Of a DNA stretch of 8,895 bases, positions 1 through 5,301 are shown piece by piece. This stretch comes from Clostridia bacterium (lineage in GTDB: Bacteria > Bacillota > Clostridia > Oscillospirales > CAG-382): the NCBI GenBank assembly GCA_017560285.1, contig JAFYOG010000134.1:1-8895 (forward strand), given 5' to 3'. Numbering within the stretch: the first letter of the stretch is position 1; each line of letters opens with the position of its first letter. The translations under genes and the position numbers were made by a program. The notes beneath the pieces are model-generated. The model had not been told where the DNA came from. It ran no database searches and saw nothing but the letters and a program-made list of their open reading frames with translations.

Positions 1-642
1 AATGTTAACAAGCACCGCAAAGTTAAGTATCATAGCGTAAACAGCCGAATCAAGCTTGTTTTTAACGGTGGCATAAACCGAAACGGCTATCGTAGCCGCA
101 AAGCTTCCCAAAAGGTAAATGGTATAAAGAATATGCAGTCTGCCGTATTCCTTAACCAAAACCGTAACGCCCTGTTCTTTAGAAATGTCCACCGTTTTAT
201 AATAAATATCGTTACAAACGGGGTAAACGGGGCTCGCCGCGATTAAAAACATAACGAAAGCCGCAATTCCCAACACTATGGGAAGATAGGGCTTATAGCT
301 AATTTTCGTCATTCGCAAAATAATCATCAGCATGGCAACGGGTAGGAACGCCGACCCAAAATAAGCAACGCCGTTTGCCAACAGCGCTTGGGTAAGGCTT
401 GGCGAAACCGACAGCCAATAATATCCTGCGTTTATAACCGTAACCGAAGCAAACAAAAGCAAAATCCAACGGTTGCGGTTCTTTATCAAAAACCAACATC
501 CCGCCAAAAGCGCCAATGCCGATATAGCGGTAATAAGGTAAATTACCGAAATATTTGCGCTCTTATCGCCGTTTGCTCCGCACCCGCACAAAATTGGCGC
601 GGCGCATAAAAAGGCAAGCAAGCATCCAAAAAGCTTTTTCAT
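1..642 (-). CDS. 7TM-type membrane sensor (HisKA_7TM-like input domain), 5' part only
   Basis: This is the N-terminal 214 residues of an integral membrane sensor. The reading frame stays open to the left edge, so the output domain (histidine kinase, GGDEF, HD-GYP or other) is not visible. Hydrophobic segments fall at about residues 31-53, 58-77, 86-110, 117-137, 168-191 and 198 onward, with a hydrophobic, Cys-containing leader at 1-22. The stretch with SPSLTQALLANGVAYFGSAF (79-98), then IAASPVY (134-140), then VTVLVKEYGRLHILYTIYLL (159-178) closely matches how I remember the HisKA_7TM family of Clostridia. The ATG at 642-640 is preceded by AGGAG (655-651) at 8 nt spacing. It is divergent from the dockerin genes and shares their regulatory region. 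The family assignment is from memory of the pattern and is fairly secure; the output function is unknown. Confidence 0.8.
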   Translation of the reverse strand, partial: MKKLFGCLLAFLCAAPILCGCGANGDKSANISVIYLITAISALALLAGCWFLIKNRNRWILLLFASVTVINAGYYWLSVSPSLTQALLANGVAYFGSAFLPVAMLMIILRMTKISYKPYLPIVLGIAAFVMFLIAASPVYPVCNDIYYKTVDISKEQGVTVLVKEYGRLHILYTIYLLGSFAATIAVSVYATVKNKLDSAVYAMILNFAVLVNI

Positions 643-674
643 TAACAAAGCTCCTGTTTTTAAAATAAAATCCC

Positions 675-748
675 TTTCCCACACTTTTTCCCACACTAAA
701 TTGCTAAAAAACATCCTTTTCCCACACTAATATTTTAGCAAAGTGTGG
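675..748. promoter_or_regulatory. Cluster of TTTCCCACACT direct repeats with an inverted half-site
   Basis: The 11-bp motif TTTCCCACACT occurs exactly at 675-685, 687-697 and 718-728. An inverted copy of its core, AGTGTGG, lies at 742-748. The pair CCACACT (722-728) and AGTGTGG (742-748) forms a 7-bp inverted repeat with a 13-nt spacer. A longer imperfect stem pairs 692-697 plus 701-709 with 733-747, with a 3-nt bulge. The cluster lies just upstream of the leftward sensor gene and brackets its best candidate -10. It looks like an operator for an unknown regulator; no family can be named from the motif. Confidence 0.6.
732..740 (-). promoter_or_regulatory. Candidate extended -10 for the leftward sensor gene
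   Basis: On the minus strand TGC followed by TAAAAT (740 down to 732) fits an extended -10. The sequence about 17 nt upstream is a poor -35. If used, transcription would start near 725, inside the third TTTCCCACACT copy, and leave a leader of about 80 nt. This is weak evidence. Confidence 0.3.
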
Positions 749-767
749 TGTTTTTCGGTGTAGGTAA

Positions 768-776
768 TGCTATAAT
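768..776 (+). promoter_or_regulatory. Extended -10 promoter for the dockerin genes
   Basis: TGC (768-770) directly precedes a perfect TATAAT (771-776), giving an extended -10 that needs little from a -35; the -35 region (about 748-753) is poor. The start would be near 783, giving a leader of roughly 117 nt before the ATG at 900. It probably drives the first two dockerin genes, which are only 38 nt apart. Confidence 0.6.
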
Positions 777-791
777 TAAAGCATAAAGAGC

Positions 792-848
792 TTAATAGAT
801 AGTTATATCTATTAAAAAGGGTGTAATTTAGATTACCATATTTACCCC
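792..848 (+). promoter_or_regulatory. Two hairpins in the 5' leader of the first dockerin gene
   Basis: A perfect 10-bp inverted repeat, TTAATAGATA (792-801) and TATCTATTAA (806-815), encloses a GTTA loop. It is followed by a second fold: GTAAT (823-827) pairs with ATTAC (832-836) around TTAG, and outer GGGT (819-822) can pair with ACCC (844-847) across a 7-nt bulge. The first could be an operator just downstream of the predicted start, or an RNA stem. There is no T-tract typical of a terminator, and I do not recognise a known riboswitch. Confidence 0.5.
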
Positions 849-899
849 AAAAGGTCAATAGCTAAATCCGCCCGCACCAAAAGAAAAGGAGAAAATATT

Positions 900-3107
900 A
901 TGAAACGCCACTTTTCAAGACGCGTTATCTCTATGCTTCTAACCTTGTTAATGGTTGTATCGCTGTTTTCGGCATTTGCAACCACCGCAACTGCAGAAGC
1001 AACAATTATCGACCTGCCGTTAATTATAAATGGTAGCGCAATGGTGGGCGATGACATGCCCAACGGAATATATAACCTTCCCCAGATAGAAGGTATAGAG
1101 TATTGCGACGAAGATTGCGATTGCGGCAACCCGGAACATTACTGGTCCAACCGTTGGTATAACCAGTCCGATACTTCTGTGGCAACCGAATTCGTAGATG
1201 GCGAATATTACGTTTACATAATAACCATCCACCCCAAGGCCGGCTATGCCTTCCCCAGCGATATAACCGAATCCTCCGATTTAATCTACGTAACCAACGT
1301 AGCATGGGGTCAGAAAGTCAACGCAATAGTAGAGTCCGATTGCATTTGCGTTGCATTTAGATATCGCTATTACGATGCCGACAACGGAGTTGTAGGCGGT
1401 GAAAATATCAGCGCTCCTATCAGCATCGACGGCACGGCATTGCGCGAAATTACCCAACCCACCTCCCTTGGGCTCGAAAACCTCACGAGTGTATATACCC
1501 ATTGCGACGGTGTTGCCTGCAGTTGCAGCGATGCGTATTTGTCCGACACTTGGTTCGATGCATTCGGCAACGTTGTAACCGAATTCGAAGAAGGCGAAGA
1601 ATATTTTTATCAGGTAACCATTCACTTTGAAGGTGAATATACTCTTAACCCCAATATTCTTCCCAAACACGCAATTAACGTTACGGGCATAGCTTGGGAT
1701 TATGTAGTTGCCAATTTCGATGGCAGACGTTTATACGCGGAATTCCATATCGAAAACTACGATCCCACAGAAGGCATCCCCGTCAGATATAGCGCAGATT
1801 GGCCCTGTGTTTTCGACGGCAAAAACCTTGGCGGCTTAAACACCCCCATGGGCTTGGGTCTTGAAGATGCCGAAGAATATTACCACTGCTACGACGGCTG
1901 TAACAACAGCTATTGGTGGACCTCCGATACCTGGTTCACCTCTGATGACAAGGTTGCTACCGAATTTATCGACGGTGAACGATATTATTACCAAATCACC
2001 CTTCACGCTCAACCCGGCTATTACTTCGATTTCGAATATATAAGTCAGGATCAAATACCTATTATGGTAACCGGCATTAAGTGGGACAGCATTTCCTGGA
2101 CCGAGCACTTCGACGGTGTAAGCGCATCCTTCTATATGACCTATGATGCCGAAACCGGCGTTCCCTTTGCCGAAATTGTCGACCCTATCGTTATCGACGG
2201 TTCTTCTATGGCAGGCGAAACCACCCCTACATTTATAGATATTCCCGAAGCAGACGAAGGATATTATTTCTGCGCTGACATAGATTGCGATTTCGGTAGA
2301 GATTGGCCCAGCTTTATCTGGTACGATTATGACGACGCGCCCGTTACCGAATTTATCGATGGCGAAACGTACTATTTCCAGGTGGCAGTTCATACCGAGG
2401 TTGGCTATGAATTCGACGTTACCGAGGATGGCGACGTTACAGATTACGACCTAATTCGCGTAACCGGCATCGATTGGGATTATACCAGAAGCTGGTACGA
2501 TTATACCACCCGTCTGTTATATACCGAATTTTACATCATTTACGATGCTTCCGTGGGCATCCCCGCCCTTAAAACGGTAGATACCGTAGAAAGTCTTGCT
2601 ATAAGCGGCTTAACCATTCCTACTATCGGTCAGACCGTTGACGAATATTTTGCCAACATTAACGCACTCACCGTTACCCCCAATTACCGCATAGCTGACG
2701 GAGCATTATTCAAGGCCGGCGAGGAAAGACCGTTGCCCGGTAATTACGTGCTTAAAGAAGGCGAAACCTATCAGCTTGCTCTTGCTTTTGACGTTCAGCT
2801 TGCTGCGGGCGGTACCGTAACCGTAAATAAGGGTAAAGTTGTAAGCGCAACCAATATCGATGGCGAATGGCTTGATATCCGTATAGAATTCACCCTTTCT
2901 TCCGACCCCGATTACACCGTTGGCGATATCAACGGCAACGGCAAGATCGACGCCCGTGATTACCTCTTGTTAAAGCGAGCTTACTTTGGCACCTATACCT
3001 TAACCTGCGCCCCCGAAGCCGCCGACGTTAACGGCAACGGCAAGATCGATGCCCGCGATTACTTGTTGCTAAAACGCGCTTATTTCGGAACTTACGTTAT
3101 AAAATAG
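900..3107 (+). CDS. Exported dockerin protein with tandem ~125-residue beta-type repeats
   Basis: This is a 735-residue secreted protein with no enzyme domain that I can recognise. The ATG follows AAAGGAG (885-891) at 8 nt. Residues 1-33 form a Sec signal peptide: basic start, hydrophobic core, cleavage probably near ATAEA. Four tandem repeats follow at about 36-163, 173-293, 299-421 and 425-554, sharing a W(Y/F) start, TEF.(D/E)GE.Y.(Y/F), (I/V)H.(x)2-3GY.(F/L) and (V)TG(I/V).WD. Such aromatic, acidic repeats are typical of extracellular beta-sandwich modules. Residues 561-667 may be a fifth, divergent module. Each of the four repeats has a Cys pair just before its W(Y/F), for example C69/C73/C75 and C458/C463. 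The C-terminus (674-735) is a type I dockerin with two DxNxNxKxDxxD calcium loops. It should bind a cohesin, and the repeats may bind glycan or act as spacers; that role is inference. Confidence 0.88.
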   Translation: MKRHFSRRVISMLLTLLMVVSLFSAFATTATAEATIIDLPLIINGSAMVGDDMPNGIYNLPQIEGIEYCDEDCDCGNPEHYWSNRWYNQSDTSVATEFVDGEYYVYIITIHPKAGYAFPSDITESSDLIYVTNVAWGQKVNAIVESDCICVAFRYRYYDADNGVVGGENISAPISIDGTALREITQPTSLGLENLTSVYTHCDGVACSCSDAYLSDTWFDAFGNVVTEFEEGEEYFYQVTIHFEGEYTLNPNILPKHAINVTGIAWDYVVANFDGRRLYAEFHIENYDPTEGIPVRYSADWPCVFDGKNLGGLNTPMGLGLEDAEEYYHCYDGCNNSYWWTSDTWFTSDDKVATEFIDGERYYYQITLHAQPGYYFDFEYISQDQIPIMVTGIKWDSISWTEHFDGVSASFYMTYDAETGVPFAEIVDPIVIDGSSMAGETTPTFIDIPEADEGYYFCADIDCDFGRDWPSFIWYDYDDAPVTEFIDGETYYFQVAVHTEVGYEFDVTEDGDVTDYDLIRVTGIDWDYTRSWYDYTTRLLYTEFYIIYDASVGIPALKTVDTVESLAISGLTIPTIGQTVDEYFANINALTVTPNYRIADGALFKAGEERPLPGNYVLKEGETYQLALAFDVQLAAGGTVTVNKGKVVSATNIDGEWLDIRIEFTLSSDPDYTVGDINGNGKIDARDYLLLKRAYFGTYTLTCAPEAADVNGNGKIDARDYLLLKRAYFGTYVIK
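2919..3104 (+). repeat. Dockerin module 1 (186 bp, two 72-bp-class internal repeats)
   Basis: Residues 674-735 of the first dockerin protein. Both halves read D(I/V)NGNGKIDARDYLLLKR then AYFGTY. Calcium-loop positions 1, 3, 5, 9 and 12 are D, N, N, D and D. The usual specificity positions 10-11 and 17-18 are A-R and K-R in both halves, so the module is internally symmetric. The 62 residues match those of the other two proteins at 59-60 positions. The linker carries a lone Cys703. Confidence 0.92.
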
Positions 3108-3145
3108 ATTCTCTGCCTTGTTTGGCATGAAACGGAGGTTTTTAT

Positions 3146-5176
3146 ATGAAAATCACAACTAAAATCATAAGCCTTTTAATATGTATTTCCTTAATACTTG
3201 CAATAACGCCTCTTGGCGCAACGGCTATAAGAACGTGCAACCTTTATGTTGGTGGTGTAGAGATGTATGACGGCGATTATCTTGCTGTGGGTGCAACCTC
3301 AACCCAAACCACAAGACCTGCAGGCGGATATGCGTATTACAAAGACGGCGTACTTACCCTAAGCCATTATACCTACGAGGGCAAAGGTTACGAATTTATA
3401 GAAGGTGCGGAAAGCGCAGTTATTTTTGCTGCTACAGACCTTGAGATTATGCTCGAAGGCGTCAGCGATTTAGTCCAAACCAGCACCTACGGCGATGTTA
3501 TCGCTACAGAAGGAAGTATTAAATTCTGCACCTCTTCCGACGGCGAGCTGGGTCTTGGCGGCGATTACGGCATTTACGCTATGCATAGCGATAGCGCCAA
3601 TACCATATCTGTGGAAAGCGGAACGGTTGAAATTTACGCAACCTACGCGGCCGTTTATTCCAGTGGAGCAAGGATAGAATTAAACGGCGGTGTGGTAAAT
3701 ATCGTAAGTGTATACGATGGCATTTCCGTGTATGAATCCGATTTGGTTATTAACGGCGGATATCTGAATATAAGTGCAGGCGCACATTCCGTTTATTTAT
3801 CCGATTCGACGTTATATCTAAACGGCGGCAACGGCAATCTGTTAAGCACCGACCCCGAATGGGACGAGGACTGCGCTGCAATTTATTTGGAAAGCGATAT
3901 AAGCGAGATTATTCTGGGCGAAGATATAATTGTAGATGTTGCTTTGGACCCTGAAGGCGAAAGCACCAAATTTAATATGATGAATCTGGCAGAGTACGAT
4001 AGGTTTTCTTATCTGACCGAGTGCATATACGTGGGCGGCGTTCTTATGAACGATGGGGATTATCTTGCAAACGACGCAACCGCAACCCAAACCGCCAAAC
4101 CTACGGGCGGTTATGCATATTATAAAGACGATATTCTCACGCTGAATAACTATGTATATAACGGCAAAGGCGTAGAATATATGTGGGACGGCGATATGAT
4201 TAGTTCTGCTATCTGCGCATATAAAGAATTAACAATCGTCCTTAACGGCGTAAACCTAATATCCCAAACCGAGGATAGCAGCGAGGGTATCACTGCTTTT
4301 AACGGTCTGACAATCAAGGGCACGGGAACGCTTAAAGTATTTTCGGATATAGGTATCTCGGTTCTTGGCGGCAACCTGACCTTCGAAAGCGGAGAATATT
4401 ATATAAAATCTGCGGGCTACGGTATTTATTGTACATCTGAATATTCCGAGCTGATTATCAACGGCGGAAAATTTGAAATTATTTCTACCGCAGAAGGCCC
4501 GGGGGACAAATTCTGCAGTTCTGTTTATGTTTATAATGGTAATGCAATTTCGCTTAAAACCGGTATGATTATTATGGGCGCCGAAAAGGAAAACGATGAA
4601 TTAACGCGTTATTATATTCCCGAGTTGTACAAATTAGACCACGTTAAAATTTACGAATCCGACGAGCCCATAAGCACAGTAGTTACTATCGAAATGAAAA
4701 CCGGCGATTCGATATACGATTATTCCTTCGAGCAATCTATGGCGTTGGAGTATTTGGTGTTCAAGGGATATTTGGCAGAAGACGAAGTAAATATGGGATT
4801 TGCCGATATAAAGGGTAAATTACTTATTACTATAAACGGAAATATTATTACCGTAGTCGATGGTCTGACAGCAGAGGACAATATAATTATCAAGCTGAGT
4901 GCCGAAGAACAGGAGTTAATAAAGGCAGACGCAGGCATAGATATTACGGAAATCCGCTTGCTCTTCGTTCCCGAAGAAGAGTATATAGTCGGCGACGTAA
5001 ACGGCAACGGCAAGATCGATGCAAGAGATTACTTGTTATTAAAGCGTGCATACTTTGGCACCTACACATTGACCTGCACCCCCGAGGCCGCCGACGTTAA
5101 CGGCAACGGCAAGATCGATGCAAGAGATTATTTGTTGTTAAAGAGAGCCTACTTCGGTACTTATACTATTAAATAA
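3146..5176 (+). CDS. Exported dockerin protein with duplicated beta-helix-like domain
   Basis: A 676-residue secreted protein whose ATG follows GGAGG (3134-3138) at 7 nt. It starts 38 nt after the previous stop with no clear terminator between, so the two are probably co-transcribed. Residues 1-28 are a signal peptide. Two related units start at about 31 and 293 with the same motif: (L/I)YVGGV.M.DGDYLA, then TQT..P.GGYAYYKD..LTL and GKG. Each continues into short strands such as IELNGGVVNI, LVINGGYLNI and LIINGGKFEI, the spacing expected of a right-handed parallel beta-helix. Residues about 510-610 look like a separate beta module with no named family. The dockerin is at 615-676. The repeats recall carbohydrate-binding beta-helix proteins, but no catalytic residues can be identified, so pectinase-type activity should not be assumed. 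A structural or polysaccharide-binding role is the likelier reading. Confidence 0.88.
   Translation: MKITTKIISLLICISLILAITPLGATAIRTCNLYVGGVEMYDGDYLAVGATSTQTTRPAGGYAYYKDGVLTLSHYTYEGKGYEFIEGAESAVIFAATDLEIMLEGVSDLVQTSTYGDVIATEGSIKFCTSSDGELGLGGDYGIYAMHSDSANTISVESGTVEIYATYAAVYSSGARIELNGGVVNIVSVYDGISVYESDLVINGGYLNISAGAHSVYLSDSTLYLNGGNGNLLSTDPEWDEDCAAIYLESDISEIILGEDIIVDVALDPEGESTKFNMMNLAEYDRFSYLTECIYVGGVLMNDGDYLANDATATQTAKPTGGYAYYKDDILTLNNYVYNGKGVEYMWDGDMISSAICAYKELTIVLNGVNLISQTEDSSEGITAFNGLTIKGTGTLKVFSDIGISVLGGNLTFESGEYYIKSAGYGIYCTSEYSELIINGGKFEIISTAEGPGDKFCSSVYVYNGNAISLKTGMIIMGAEKENDELTRYYIPELYKLDHVKIYESDEPISTVVTIEMKTGDSIYDYSFEQSMALEYLVFKGYLAEDEVNMGFADIKGKLLITINGNIITVVDGLTAEDNIIIKLSAEEQELIKADAGIDITEIRLLFVPEEEYIVGDVNGNGKIDARDYLLLKRAYFGTYTLTCTPEAADVNGNGKIDARDYLLLKRAYFGTYTIK
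4988..5173 (+). repeat. Dockerin module 2 (186 bp)
   Basis: Residues 615-676 of the second dockerin protein, with two DVNGNGKIDARDYLLLKR calcium-binding helices. It differs from module 1 by I to V, A to T and V to T only. At DNA level it often uses different synonymous codons from module 1 (GCAAGA for Ala-Arg where module 1 has GCCCG). Its last 48 bp, including 3 bp past the stop (5132-5179), match the end of the third gene exactly. Confidence 0.92.
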
Positions 5177-5185
5177 AAATAATAT

Positions 5186-5214
5186 AAAAATCCGCGACAT
5201 GTGCGTGGATTTTT
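5186..5214 (+). terminator. Rho-independent-type terminator after the second dockerin gene
   Basis: An 11-bp stem pairs AAAAATCCGCG (5186-5196) with CGTGGATTTTT (5204-5214), with one G-U pair and a 7-nt loop, and ends in a T-run. It starts 10 nt after the stop codon. It suggests the third dockerin gene is at least partly transcribed on its own. Confidence 0.75.
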
Positions 5215-5252
5215 ATACCTTTACGGTTAAATAATCTGAAACACGAAACAGG

Positions 5253-5280
5253 GAGAGACGCTCTCTTGATTTTAAATCAA
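5253..5280 (+). promoter_or_regulatory. Adjacent hairpin and 15-nt palindrome upstream of the transglutaminase-like gene
   Basis: GAGAG (5253-5257) pairs with CTCTC (5261-5265) over an ACG loop, directly followed by the odd-centred palindrome TTGATTTTAAATCAA (5266-5280). Both sit 22-49 nt before the ATG. They may be an operator or a leader structure. I found no convincing -10/-35 pair in 5215-5301. Confidence 0.35.
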
Positions 5281-5301
5281 AATAAATGGGAAGGAGTTTT
5301 T

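Noticed and set aside
388..609. Plus-strand open frame opposite the 7TM sensor
   Set aside because: It is basic and random-looking, while the opposite strand encodes a well-formed membrane domain with a good start site.
675..728. TTTCCCACACT copies as DnaA boxes or an origin
   Set aside because: They do not match TTATCCACA well, and the neighbouring genes are not origin-type genes.
1836..2393. A 185-codon open frame on the minus strand inside the first dockerin gene
   Set aside because: It is antisense to a clear coding repeat region, has no good ribosome binding site, and is a by-product of the repeat codon bias.
3108..3145. A terminator between the first two dockerin genes
   Set aside because: Only a weak TGCC/GGCA stem is present, with no T-run; co-transcription is more likely.
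3236..4645. Pectate lyase or other glycan-cleaving function for the beta-helix protein
   Set aside because: No catalytic or calcium-site motif of those families can be seen; the strand pattern alone does not imply catalysis.
5266..5301. An upstream in-frame TTG start for the transglutaminase-like gene
   Set aside because: It has no ribosome binding site of similar quality and adds a polar stretch before the signal peptide; the ATG at 5302 has GGGAAGGAG at 5 nt.
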